This document shows positions 1 to 6,159 of a stretch of 7,206 nucleotides of DNA, one piece after another (position 1 is the first letter of the stretch; each line of letters starts with the position of its first letter). This DNA comes from an uncultured Clostridia bacterium. Lineage in GTDB: Bacteria > Bacillota > Clostridia > Oscillospirales > Oscillospiraceae. Made by a program: the position numbers and the translations under genes. The stretch is taken from assembly GCA_945910975.1 (NCBI GenBank), contig CAMDZY010000083.1, positions 1 to 7,206 on the forward strand, in the 5' to 3' direction. Under the pieces are notes generated by a model, which saw only the letters and a program-made list of their open reading frames with translations, was not told the origin of the DNA and made no database searches.

Positions 1-19
1 GTTTTCACTGCATCTCATT

Positions 20-67
20 GATTGAGTTAAAAGCTCAATTTCCCAAGTGGATCCCTCCGGGGATTGG
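20..67 (+). other. Two small adjacent hairpins of unknown role
   Basis: ATTGAG at 21-26 pairs with CTCAAT at 34-39 around a 7-nt loop. Directly after it, CCAA (43-46) and TCCC (52-55) can pair with TTGG (64-67) and GGGA (60-63), giving a second hairpin with a four-base bulge. Neither is followed by a T run, so they do not look like terminators. They may be part of a longer leader of the polyamine operon or the remains of something upstream of the window. All three forward frames close by position 101 and I see no recognisable gene end here. Confidence 0.3.
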
Positions 68-152
68 TGTTAAGAGCACAAACTTGCGAAACGGTCAATA
101 AGAGTAGTAAAAGCGTCACGGCTATATAGACTCTCGATCCGTTCCTTCATCA

Positions 153-220
153 GGAAGCGTCATCGTTCCCGGCAGCCGTGGGCTCCGGCGGACGAAGGTT
201 CTTTTTCGTTGATGGATTCC
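153..220 (+). promoter_or_regulatory. Candidate structured leader (three-way junction) of the polyamine operon
   Basis: Pairing by eye gives a closing helix made of GGAA (153-156) with TTCC (217-220) and TCATCG (160-165) with TGATGG (210-215), including two G-T wobbles. Inside it are a GC-rich hairpin, CCGG (169-172) with CCGG (185-188) continuing through AGCC (174-177) with GGCT (181-184) past a one-base bulge and a GTG loop, and a second hairpin ACGAA (192-196) with TTCGT (205-209). A competing hairpin, TTCCT (142-146) with AGGAA (152-156), would break the outer helix. The block ends exactly where the terminator at 221-250 begins, which is the usual layout of an attenuator or riboswitch. 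I do not recognise a known class: there is no T-box GGUGG..ACCGCG element and no obvious SAM or lysine riboswitch core. The fold is by eye only, and the ligand, if any, is unknown. Confidence 0.4.
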
Positions 221-250
221 AGCGCAGGTTTGTGAAGCCTGCGCTTTTTT
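221..250 (+). terminator. Intrinsic terminator in the speA leader
   Basis: AGCGCAGG (221-228) pairs perfectly with CCTGCGCT (238-245). The stem can extend by TTT/AAG pairs to 11 bp closed by a GTG loop, and six T residues follow at 245-250. It is a strong Rho-independent terminator by appearance. Only 37 nt separate it from the GTG start at 288, which is too little for a promoter and a leader. speA is therefore probably transcribed through this site, and the hairpin most likely serves as a regulated attenuator rather than as the end of an upstream operon. Confidence 0.8.
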
Positions 251-274
251 GTATGCCCGAACCGATCAACGCAA

Positions 275-280
275 AAGGGA
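275..280 (+). promoter_or_regulatory. Ribosome binding site of speA
   Basis: AAGGGA lies 7 nt before the GTG at 288. It decides the start: the longest open frame begins at a TTG at 249, inside the T tract of the terminator, and has no ribosome site. ATG codons at 297 and 300 are possible alternatives, but their spacing to this site is longer. Confidence 0.6.
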
Positions 281-287
281 TGATTCC

Positions 288-1742
288 GTGAAGAAGATGA
301 TGCTGAATCAGAACCGCGCCCCGATCTACGAGGCGCTGGAGCGCTTCCGGCTCATGCGGGTGGTGCCCTTCGACGTGCCCGGCCACAAGCGGGGCCGGGG
401 CAACCCGGAGCTGACGGCCTTCCTGGGGGAAAAGTGCGTCAACCTGGACGTGAACAGCATGAAGCCCCTGGACAACCTGTGCCACCCGGTTTCCGTCATC
501 CGGGAGGCGGAGGAGCTGGCGGCGGACGCCTTCGGCGCGGCCCACGCCTTCCTGATGGTGGGGGGCACCACCAGCTCCGTGCAGAGCATGGTGCTCACCG
601 CCTGCAAGCGGGGGGATGAGATCATCCTCCCCCGCAACGTCCACCGCAGCGTCATCAACGCCCTGGTGCTCTGCGGCGCGGTGCCCGTGTACGTGAACCC
701 GGACGTGGATCAGTCCCTGGGCATATCCCTGGGCATGACAAGGGAGAGCCTGGCCCGGGCCATCCGGGAGCACCCCCATGCGGTGGCCGTGCTGGTAAAC
801 AACCCTACCTACTACGGCGTGTGCTCGGATTTGCGGGCCATTGTCCGCATGGCCCATGACGCGGGCATGCTCTGCCTGGCGGACGAGGCTCACGGCACCC
901 ACTTCTACTTCGGCACCTCCATGCCCGTCTCCGCCATGGAGGCCGGGGCGGACATGGCCGCCGTCTCCATGCACAAGAGCGGCGGCAGCCTGACCCAGTC
1001 CAGCCTCCTGCTGTGCGGGCCGAAGGTGCAGGCCGGGTATGTGCGGCAGATCATCAACCTGACCCAGACCACCTCCGGCAGCTATCTGCTCATGTCCAGC
1101 CTGGACATTTCCCGCCGCAATTTGGCGCTGCGGGGCAAGCAGGTGTTTAATGTGGTGCGTGAACTGGCGGAATATGCCCGCGAGGAAATCAACGCGATCG
1201 GCGATTACTATGCTTTCGGGCGGGAACTGATCAACGGCGACTCCGTGTATGACTTTGACGCGACAAAGCTCAGCGTTCACACACTGGATATCGGTCTGGC
1301 CGGCATCGAGGTCTACGATGCACTGCGCGATGATTATGATATTCAAATTGAATTTGGCGATTTGGGCAATATTTTGGCCTATATTTCCATCGGCGACCGC
1401 GTGCAGGAAGTTGAGCGCCTTGTCAGCGCACTGGCGGAAATTCGCAGACGCTACCGCCGCGATCCCTCCGGTATGCTGAGTCAGGAGTATATCGATCCCA
1501 CTGTGGTGGCAAGTCCGCAGGAGGCGTTCTACGCCGAAAAAATCAGTCTGCCCATCGAGCAGACCAAAAACCGTGTTTGCAGTGAATTTGTCATGTGCTA
1601 TCCCCCCGGCATCCCCATTCTGGCGCCCGGTGAGCGGATCACAGAGGACATTTTACAATATATCGAGTACGCAAGGGCAAAGGGCTGCCAGTTGACAGGC
1701 CCGGAGGATCCCAATATCCGGCATTTGAATGTGCTGAAATAG
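288..1742 (+). CDS. speA: Arginine decarboxylase, Orn/Lys/Arg decarboxylase family (SpeA type)
   Basis: The product is 484 aa from the GTG at 288. It is a fold-type I PLP decarboxylase of the short Bacillus SpeA kind, without the N-terminal wing domain of E. coli AdiA or CadA. Visible motifs are PGHKRG (residues 31-36), the cofactor-binding GGTTSS (92-97), DEAH (199-202), the PLP lysine in SMHKSGGS (K230) and the C-terminal CYPPGIP (437-443). It should decarboxylate arginine to agmatine in the cytoplasm. Family members also act on lysine or ornithine, and the sequence alone does not settle this. The agmatinase gene two positions downstream favours arginine. It is the first gene of the operon, and its stop codon overlaps the AGGAGG site of speE. 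The first 270-285 codons are far richer in GC, especially at third positions, than the rest of the gene, while the frame and motifs are intact throughout. This suggests a recombinant (mosaic) gene or, less interestingly, an assembly chimera. Confidence 0.9.
   Translation: MKKMMLNQNRAPIYEALERFRLMRVVPFDVPGHKRGRGNPELTAFLGEKCVNLDVNSMKPLDNLCHPVSVIREAEELAADAFGAAHAFLMVGGTTSSVQSMVLTACKRGDEIILPRNVHRSVINALVLCGAVPVYVNPDVDQSLGISLGMTRESLARAIREHPHAVAVLVNNPTYYGVCSDLRAIVRMAHDAGMLCLADEAHGTHFYFGTSMPVSAMEAGADMAAVSMHKSGGSLTQSSLLLCGPKVQAGYVRQIINLTQTTSGSYLLMSSLDISRRNLALRGKQVFNVVRELAEYAREEINAIGDYYAFGRELINGDSVYDFDATKLSVHTLDIGLAGIEVYDALRDDYDIQIEFGDLGNILAYISIGDRVQEVERLVSALAEIRRRYRRDPSGMLSQEYIDPTVVASPQEAFYAEKISLPIEQTKNRVCSEFVMCYPPGIPILAPGERITEDILQYIEYARAKGCQLTGPEDPNIRHLNVLK
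308..1125 (+). other. High-GC segment within speA
   Basis: By hand count, the rows 361-420, 541-600 and 961-1020 have 45, 41 and 42 G+C of 60 (68-75%). The rows 1141-1200, 1201-1260 and 1321-1380 have 32, 32 and 23 of 60 (38-53%), and 1081-1140 is intermediate (37 of 60). Codons before about 1105 end almost always in G or C. From about 1107 on, ATT, AAT, TTG, TTT, GAT and GAA become common, as in the rest of the operon. The left edge lies shortly after the start codon and the right edge near residues 274-287. Both edges are approximate. Confidence 0.7.
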
Positions 1743-1746
1743 GAGG
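1741..1746 (+). promoter_or_regulatory. Ribosome binding site of speE, overlapping the speA stop
   Basis: AGGAGG shares its first two bases with the TAG stop of speA and lies 4 nt before the ATG at 1751. A ribosome finishing speA ends on the site, so the two genes are probably translationally coupled. Confidence 0.8.
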
Positions 1747-1750
1747 AAAA

Positions 1751-2608
1751 ATGGAACTTTGGTTTAGTGAAAATCATACGCCGGACGTAAAATTGAGCCT
1801 TCGGGTAAATAAGCAGCTCTATTCCTGCCAGAGCGAGTACCAGCGCATCGATGTGCTGGACACGCCGGAATTTGGCAGAGTGTTGGCGCTGGACGGCAAC
1901 ATCATGCTTACCGAGCGCGACGAGTTCATCTACGACGAAATGATTACCCACGTGCCCATGGCGGTGCATCCTAACGTGGAAAACGTGCTGGTGATTGGTG
2001 CGGGCGATGGCGGCGTGGTCAAGGAATTGACGCGTTACAAGAGTATCGCAGAGATCGACCTCGTGGAAATGGATCCGCTGGTTGTGGAGGTCTGCCGGAA
2101 GTACCTGCCCGGCAACGCCTGTCGACTGGACGACCCACGCGTCAATATTTACTATGAAAACGCTTTAAAATATATTCGGCGCTGCTCGGATCGCTACGAT
2201 TTGATTATCGTTGATTCCAGCGACCCCTTTGGCCCCTCCGAGGGCCTGTTCACCCGCGAATTTTACGGTAGCTGTTACAAGGCACTCCGCGCAGATGGCA
2301 TCATGGTCAATCAGCAGGGCAGCCCGTTTTATGCCGAGGACGCCAATGCCATGCAACGCAGCCATATGCGCATCGCAACAACCTTCCCCATTAGCCGCGT
2401 CTATCAGGCACATATCCCAACCTACGCCGCAGGCTATTGGCTGTTCGGCTTTGCAAGCAAAAAATATCATCCCATCGATGATGTGGACGCCGAGCGCTGG
2501 AAAGCATTGGAGCTGGAAACGCAATATTACACTCCACGTTTGCACATCGGCGCATTTTATCTTCCGGCCTTTTTGGAGCGCAAGCTACAGGAGGTGGAGA
2601 AATGCTAA
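1751..2608 (+). CDS. speE: Spermidine synthase (polyamine aminopropyltransferase)
   Basis: The product is 285 aa, the usual length for the family. An N-terminal beta-strand domain opens with MELWFSE, much as in Bacillus SpeE, and is followed by a Rossmann methyltransferase-like domain. Visible motifs are the nucleotide-binding GAGDGG (residues 83-88), VEMD (105-108) and the catalytic VDSSDPFGP (154-162), with D155 and D158 as the expected acidic pair. The tail HIGAFYLP is also typical. The enzyme moves an aminopropyl group from decarboxylated S-adenosylmethionine to putrescine to give spermidine. Agmatine or another amine as acceptor cannot be excluded. The motif that reads YHEM in E. coli and B. 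subtilis is YDEM here (residues 61-64), probably a clade feature. No SpeD gene, which would supply the aminopropyl donor, is present in the window. Its last codons contain the ribosome site and start of speB. Confidence 0.93.
   Translation: MELWFSENHTPDVKLSLRVNKQLYSCQSEYQRIDVLDTPEFGRVLALDGNIMLTERDEFIYDEMITHVPMAVHPNVENVLVIGAGDGGVVKELTRYKSIAEIDLVEMDPLVVEVCRKYLPGNACRLDDPRVNIYYENALKYIRRCSDRYDLIIVDSSDPFGPSEGLFTREFYGSCYKALRADGIMVNQQGSPFYAEDANAMQRSHMRIATTFPISRVYQAHIPTYAAGYWLFGFASKKYHPIDDVDAERWKALELETQYYTPRLHIGAFYLPAFLERKLQEVEKC
2589..2597 (+). promoter_or_regulatory. Ribosome binding site of speB inside the end of speE
   Basis: AGGAGGTGG lies 4 nt before the ATG at 2602. It sits within the last codons of speE, and the two genes overlap by 7 nt, so translation is likely coupled. 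Confidence 0.8.
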
Positions 2609-3462
2609 GCCCGAACATTGAAACCTTCCTCGGCTGCGACAGCGACTATGAAAGCGCAAGCTTGGTGCTGTTTGGCGCGCCGTTTGATTCTACCACCAGC
2701 TATCGCCCCGGCACCCGCTTTGGCCCCTCGGCCATGCGGCATGAGAGCTTTGGTCTGGAAACCTACAGCCCCTATCAGGACGCCGATTTGACCGATTTTG
2801 CCGTGTTTGACAGCGGCGATTTGGAGTTGTGCTTCGGCGACACCGCCATGGCGCTGGCAGATATTCAGGCACGGACGCAGACGATTTTGGATGACGGAAA
2901 ATTTCCCCTCATGCTGGGTGGCGAACACTTGGTCACGCTTGGCGCGGTGCGCGCAGTTGCGCAAAAGTGGGAAAATTTGCATATCATCCACTTTGACGCG
3001 CATACCGATCTGCGGGATGATTATCTCGGTGCAAAATTAAGCCACGCGTGCGTGTTGCGCCGCTGTCATGATTTGCTGGGTGACGGAAGAATCCACCAGT
3101 TTTGCATCCGCAGCGGTGAGCGAGAGGAATTTCAGTTTGCCAAGGCGCATACCGACTTGCACAAATTTAACTTTGACGGCCTGCAATCGCTCACGGAAAA
3201 GCTGGCAAAGGACGGTACGCCTGTTTATTTTACAATCGATTTGGACTGCTTGGATCCGTCCTGCCTCCCCGGAACCGGAACACCGGAGGCGGGCGGCGTG
3301 GATTTTCCCGCATTACTCAATGCAATTTTGGCAGTCAGCCGTACCAATGTGGTGGCGGCAGACGTCAATGAATTGTCCCCCATGCTCGATGCGTCCGGCG
3401 CATCCACTGCGTTGGCGTGTAAAGTGCTGCGGGAATTGATGCTTGCATTGCTGCAAAAATAA
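2602..3462 (+). CDS. speB: Agmatinase (agmatine ureohydrolase), arginase family
   Basis: The product is 286 aa, a full-length member of the ureohydrolase fold with a binuclear manganese centre. All six expected metal ligands are visible: H109 in GGEHLVTLG, D132, H134 and D136 in HFDAHTD, and D213 and D215 in DLDCLDP. The early signature TSYRPGTRFGPSAMR (residues 32-46) and the late NELSPMLDASGAST (256-269) match agmatinases rather than arginases or formiminoglutamases. The reaction is agmatine plus water to putrescine plus urea, in the cytoplasm. A neighbouring decarboxylase that makes agmatine supports this. In an alternative pathway the same family removes urea from aminopropylagmatine to give spermidine directly, and sequence alone cannot separate the two. 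It overlaps speE by 7 nt and is followed after 15 nt by the dehydrogenase gene. Confidence 0.92.
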   Translation: MLSPNIETFLGCDSDYESASLVLFGAPFDSTTSYRPGTRFGPSAMRHESFGLETYSPYQDADLTDFAVFDSGDLELCFGDTAMALADIQARTQTILDDGKFPLMLGGEHLVTLGAVRAVAQKWENLHIIHFDAHTDLRDDYLGAKLSHACVLRRCHDLLGDGRIHQFCIRSGEREEFQFAKAHTDLHKFNFDGLQSLTEKLAKDGTPVYFTIDLDCLDPSCLPGTGTPEAGGVDFPALLNAILAVSRTNVVAADVNELSPMLDASGASTALACKVLRELMLALLQK

Positions 3463-3477
3463 AAGGAGAGATTTGTT

Positions 3478-4737
3478 ATGAGCAAGGTTTTAATTATCGG
3501 CTGCGGCGGCGTAGCCACGGTCGCCATTCATAAATGCTGCCAGGTCAGCGACGTGTTCACGGACATCTGCATTGCCAGCCGCACAAAATCCAAGTGCGAC
3601 GCACTGGCAGAGCAGCTTCGCCCCACCACCAAAACCAACATCACCACCGCGCAGGTGGACGCCGACAATGTGGATGAACTGATTGCGCTCATTCGCAGCT
3701 ACCAACCGGAGTTGGTCATGAATATCGCACTTCCCTATCAGGATTTGACCATCATGGACGCCTGTTTGGCTTGCGGCGTCAACTATATGGACACCGCAAA
3801 CTATGAGCCGGAGGACACCGACGACCCCGAATGGCGCAAGGTCTACGAAAAGCGCTGCAAGGAAGCCGGTTTCTCGGCATATTTTGACTATTCCTGGCAG
3901 TGGGCATATCAGAAGAAGTTCGAGGATGCCGGCCTGACGGCGCTGCTCGGCTCCGGTTTCGATCCCGGTGTGTCGCAGGCCTACTGTGCCTATGCTGCCA
4001 AGCATGAATTTGATACCATCGATACCATTGACATTTTGGACTGCAATGGCGGCGACCACGGCTATCCCTTTGCCACCAACTTTAACCCGGAAATCAATCT
4101 GCGTGAGGTTTCCGCACCCGGCAGCTACTGGGAGGACGGCCATTGGGTGGAAATCCCGGCAATGAGCATCAAGCGTGAATACAATTTCGACCAAGTTGGC
4201 CACAAGGATATGTATTTGCTGCACCACGAAGAAATCGAATCTCTGGCAAAAAATCTGAAAGATGTCAAGCGTATTCGCTTCTTTATGACCTTTGGACAGA
4301 GCTATCTGGATCATATGCGCTGTCTGGGCAATGTGGGAATGCTCTCCACGACGCCGGTGGAATTCGAGGGCAAGCAAATTGTACCCATCCAGTTCCTCAA
4401 GGCACTGCTGCCCGACCCTGCCAGCCTTGGCCCGCGTACCAAAGGCAAGACCAACATCGGCTGCATCTTTACCGGCAAGAAAGACGGCAAGGAAAAGAAA
4501 TATTACATTTATAACGTATGCGACCACGAGGAATGCTACCGCGAGGTCGGCTCACAGGCAGTATCTTACACGACGGGTGTACCGGCCATGTGCGGCGCGC
4601 TGATGATGCTGACCGGCAAGTGGACAGCGAAGGGCGTGCATACCGTGGAAGAATTTGACCCGGATCCGTTCCTGGACGCACTGGACAAATACGGCCTTCC
4701 CCGCCGCGAGAGCCACGACCCGGTTCTGGTAGATTGA
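3478..4737 (+). CDS. Carboxyspermidine/carboxynorspermidine dehydrogenase (saccharopine dehydrogenase-like)
   Basis: The product is 419 aa. The N-terminus VLIIGCGGVA (residues 4-13) is a Rossmann GxGGxA loop. IASRTKSK (32-39) ends the second strand with an arginine and lysines, which suggests preference for NADPH. The C-terminal part, with GGDHGYPFATNF (191-202) and the W-rich stretch near 218-223, is typical of the saccharopine dehydrogenase-like enzymes known as CASDH or CANSDH. These condense aspartate beta-semialdehyde with a diamine (putrescine, or diaminopropane in Vibrio) and reduce the imine, forming carboxyspermidine or carboxynorspermidine. Automated pipelines often mislabel them as lysine-pathway saccharopine dehydrogenases. 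The next gene, the matching decarboxylase, makes the polyamine role much more likely. Agmatine as acceptor is also possible. An AGGAG site at 3464-3468 precedes the ATG by 9 nt. The TGA stop overlaps the start of nspC by one base. Confidence 0.87.
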   Translation: MSKVLIIGCGGVATVAIHKCCQVSDVFTDICIASRTKSKCDALAEQLRPTTKTNITTAQVDADNVDELIALIRSYQPELVMNIALPYQDLTIMDACLACGVNYMDTANYEPEDTDDPEWRKVYEKRCKEAGFSAYFDYSWQWAYQKKFEDAGLTALLGSGFDPGVSQAYCAYAAKHEFDTIDTIDILDCNGGDHGYPFATNFNPEINLREVSAPGSYWEDGHWVEIPAMSIKREYNFDQVGHKDMYLLHHEEIESLAKNLKDVKRIRFFMTFGQSYLDHMRCLGNVGMLSTTPVEFEGKQIVPIQFLKALLPDPASLGPRTKGKTNIGCIFTGKKDGKEKKYYIYNVCDHEECYREVGSQAVSYTTGVPAMCGALMMLTGKWTAKGVHTVEEFDPDPFLDALDKYGLPRRESHDPVLVD

Positions 4738-5924
4738 TGAAGAACGCACCTTTCGCGGGACTCGACGGTCAGCCGGTTCCGCAGCTGTTTGACGCACTGC
4801 CGACACCGTGCTACGTGCTGGATGAAGCACAGTTGCAGCGCAACGGAGAAATTTTGCAGCGTGTGCAGCAGCATACCGGCTGCAAAATTCTGCTGGCGCA
4901 GAAGGCATTTTCGAATTATGACTTGTACCCGGTTCTCGCCCCTTATTTGGCGGGAACCGAGGCCAGCGGCCTGTTTGAGGCGAGGCTGGGGCGCGAGGAA
5001 ATGCCAAATGGCGAGGTTCACGTGTTCTGCGGCGCATATCGGACGCAGGATTTTGACGAATTGCTGCAATATGCCGACCATATCGTCTTTAACTCGCCCC
5101 ATCAGCTAAAAAAATTCGGCAAACAGGCAAAGGCGGCCGGAAAATGTATCGGCCTGCGCGTCAATCCGGAATGCTCCACGCAGGACGGTCACGCCATTTA
5201 TGACCCCTGCGCACCCGGCAGCCGTTTGGGTACAACCCGCGCCCAGTGGGATGCCGAGATGACACCGGAAGATATCGCTATGCTGGACGGTCTGCATTTT
5301 CACACCCTGTGTGAACAGGACGCTGATGCGTTGGAGATCACTGTTCAGGCTGTAGAAGAAAGATTCGGCGATGTTTTGGGACAAATGCAATGGCTAAATC
5401 TGGGCGGTGGGCACCATATCACCCGCCCCGGCTATGATTTGCCGCGGTTGGAGCGTTGCCTGCTGCATCTGCGCGACCGATACCCGAAATTGCAATTGTA
5501 TTTGGAACCGGGCGAGGCCTGCGCACTCAATGCCGGCTATCTGGTGACGGAAGTGCTTGATATTCTGCAAAACGGCGCAGTTTCGATTGCCATACTCGAC
5601 ACCTCCGCCGCGTGCCATATGCCCGATGTGCTGGAAATGCCATATCAGCCGCCCCTGTATGGCGCAGGCAGCGGCAATTTCACCTATCGCCTTGGCGGCC
5701 CAACCTGTCTGGCAGGCGATGTGATTGGCGATTACACCTTCCCCGCCCCATTGCAGGTCGGCGACCGGCTGGTCTTTGGCGATATGGCAATTTATACCAC
5801 CTGCAAGAATAACACGTTCAACGGTATGCCCCTGCCGGATTTGTTTGTATGGCAGGGAAAATTTGAACGATTGACGCAATTCGGATATTCCGATTTCAAA
5901 ACGCGTCTTGGCTCTCGAAGATAG
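4737..5924 (+). CDS. nspC: Carboxy(nor)spermidine decarboxylase
   Basis: The product is 395 aa from the ATG at 4737, chosen because it forms the classic TGATG overlap with the preceding stop. A TTG one codon earlier is the only nearby alternative, and no clear ribosome site is present, so translation probably depends on coupling. It is an alanine-racemase-fold (fold-type III) PLP decarboxylase. Visible are TPCYVLDE (residues 23-30), the PLP lysine in LAQKAFS (K56), the phosphate-binding NLGGGHH (221-227), EPGEA (257-261), and the active-site cysteine and aspartate in GPTCLAGD (C324, D328) contributed to the partner subunit of the dimer. It removes CO2 from carboxyspermidine or carboxynorspermidine to give spermidine or norspermidine. 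Diaminopimelate decarboxylase is a distant relative, but the sequence and the dehydrogenase partner favour NspC. It is the last gene of the operon. Confidence 0.9.
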   Translation: MKNAPFAGLDGQPVPQLFDALPTPCYVLDEAQLQRNGEILQRVQQHTGCKILLAQKAFSNYDLYPVLAPYLAGTEASGLFEARLGREEMPNGEVHVFCGAYRTQDFDELLQYADHIVFNSPHQLKKFGKQAKAAGKCIGLRVNPECSTQDGHAIYDPCAPGSRLGTTRAQWDAEMTPEDIAMLDGLHFHTLCEQDADALEITVQAVEERFGDVLGQMQWLNLGGGHHITRPGYDLPRLERCLLHLRDRYPKLQLYLEPGEACALNAGYLVTEVLDILQNGAVSIAILDTSAACHMPDVLEMPYQPPLYGAGSGNFTYRLGGPTCLAGDVIGDYTFPAPLQVGDRLVFGDMAIYTTCKNNTFNGMPLPDLFVWQGKFERLTQFGYSDFKTRLGSRR

Positions 5925-5948
5925 AAATACTCTGTAATCTGATACTAG

Positions 5949-6030
5949 GGAATCTCTGATTGAATCTGATATGCAGTTTGGCGGAAAGGATGCAAGCCAA
6001 GGCGCCAGCCGCGATTCAATCAGGGGTTCC
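5949..6030. repeat. MITE-like inverted repeat, or long hairpin, after the operon
   Basis: GGAATCTCTGATTGAATC at 5949-5966 and GATTCAATCAGGGGTTCC at 6013-6030 pair over all 18 positions (16 Watson-Crick and two G-T pairs), with 46 bases between them. Inside, TTGGC (5978-5982) pairs with GCCAA (5996-6000) and GGCGCC (6001-6006) is palindromic. The termini resemble transposon ends, and the total size of 82 bp fits a miniature inverted-repeat element. No transposase is present and I could not identify a target duplication. It begins 24 nt after the nspC stop, so in RNA it could also act as a 3'-end hairpin, but no T run follows it and it is not a standard terminator. Confidence 0.6.
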
Positions 6031-6105
6031 TTCGTCTATTACATCCTTTGAATATTCCTTGCCGCGGAGCCTCACGCACAAGCTGGTTTCTGCGAACATT
6101 GTCAT
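6016..6105 (-). CDS. Doubtful 29-aa ORF reading into the inverted repeat
   Basis: On the minus strand an ATG (plus-strand CAT at 6103-6105) is preceded by GGAG (plus-strand CTCC, 6114-6117) at 8 nt, and the frame runs 29 codons to a TGA formed inside the right arm of the inverted repeat. The peptide begins MTMFAETSLC, is mixed and basic in the middle (VRLRGKEY) and ends DEGTPD. The same frame is open upstream for some 20 more codons. I recognise no family. It may be a chance ORF, the end of a gene cut by the repeat insertion, or a sequence carried with a larger repeat. There is no evidence that it is expressed. Confidence 0.2.
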   Translation of the reverse strand: MTMFAETSLCVRLRGKEYSKDVIDEGTPD

Positions 6106-6125
6106 CAGAATTTCTCCAATATAAA
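6099..6125 (+). promoter_or_regulatory. Weak promoter candidate for the ABC gene
   Basis: TTGTCA (6099-6104) resembles a -35 box and TATAAA (6120-6125) a -10 box. The spacer is only 15 nt, shorter than the usual 17. A start point near 6132 would leave a short leader before the ATG at 6160. Its place after the operon end and before a gene of different composition supports a separate promoter here, but the match is modest. Confidence 0.35.
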
Positions 6126-6149
6126 CAAAGATTTTTGCCAGAGCAAAGG

Positions 6150-6159
6150 ATCGTACGAT
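6150..6159. promoter_or_regulatory. Perfect 10-bp palindrome between ribosome site and ABC start
   Basis: ATCGTACGAT is its own reverse complement and fills the 9-nt spacer between AAAGGA (6145-6150) and the ATG at 6160, sharing one base with the ribosome site. With no loop it cannot form a hairpin. As a dimer-binding site it could be an operator, or it could be chance. Confidence 0.2.

Noticed and set aside
3..101. Open frame of about 32 codons running in from the left edge
   Set aside because: It is short, has no recognisable protein features and spans two hairpins. Ends of chance open frames of this length are common.
84..130. Promoter-like boxes (TTGCGA at 84-89 with TAGTAA at 105-110; TATATA at 123-128)
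   Set aside because: The first pair has a 15-nt spacer and poor boxes, and the TATATA has no acceptable -35 box at 16-18 nt. The operon promoter could not be placed with confidence.
142..250. T-box, SAM or lysine riboswitch in the leader
   Set aside because: The conserved T-box sequence and recognisable core motifs of the SAM and lysine classes are absent by eye. Only an unclassified structured leader can be supported.
249..287. N-terminal extension of speA from a TTG at 249
   Set aside because: It would start in the T tract of the terminator, with no ribosome site. GTG at 288 has AAGGGA at 7 nt, and the extension matches nothing in the family.
150..1346. 398-codon open frame on the minus strand across speA
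   Set aside because: It is a shadow of the high-GC coding region of speA on the other strand. Its translation is low in complexity, rich in H, G, V and A, with no family features, whereas the plus strand has all decarboxylase motifs.
3490..4527. 345-codon open frame on the minus strand
   Set aside because: It is antisense to the dehydrogenase gene, which shows a clear Rossmann motif, ribosome site and operon context. The minus-strand product has no recognisable features.
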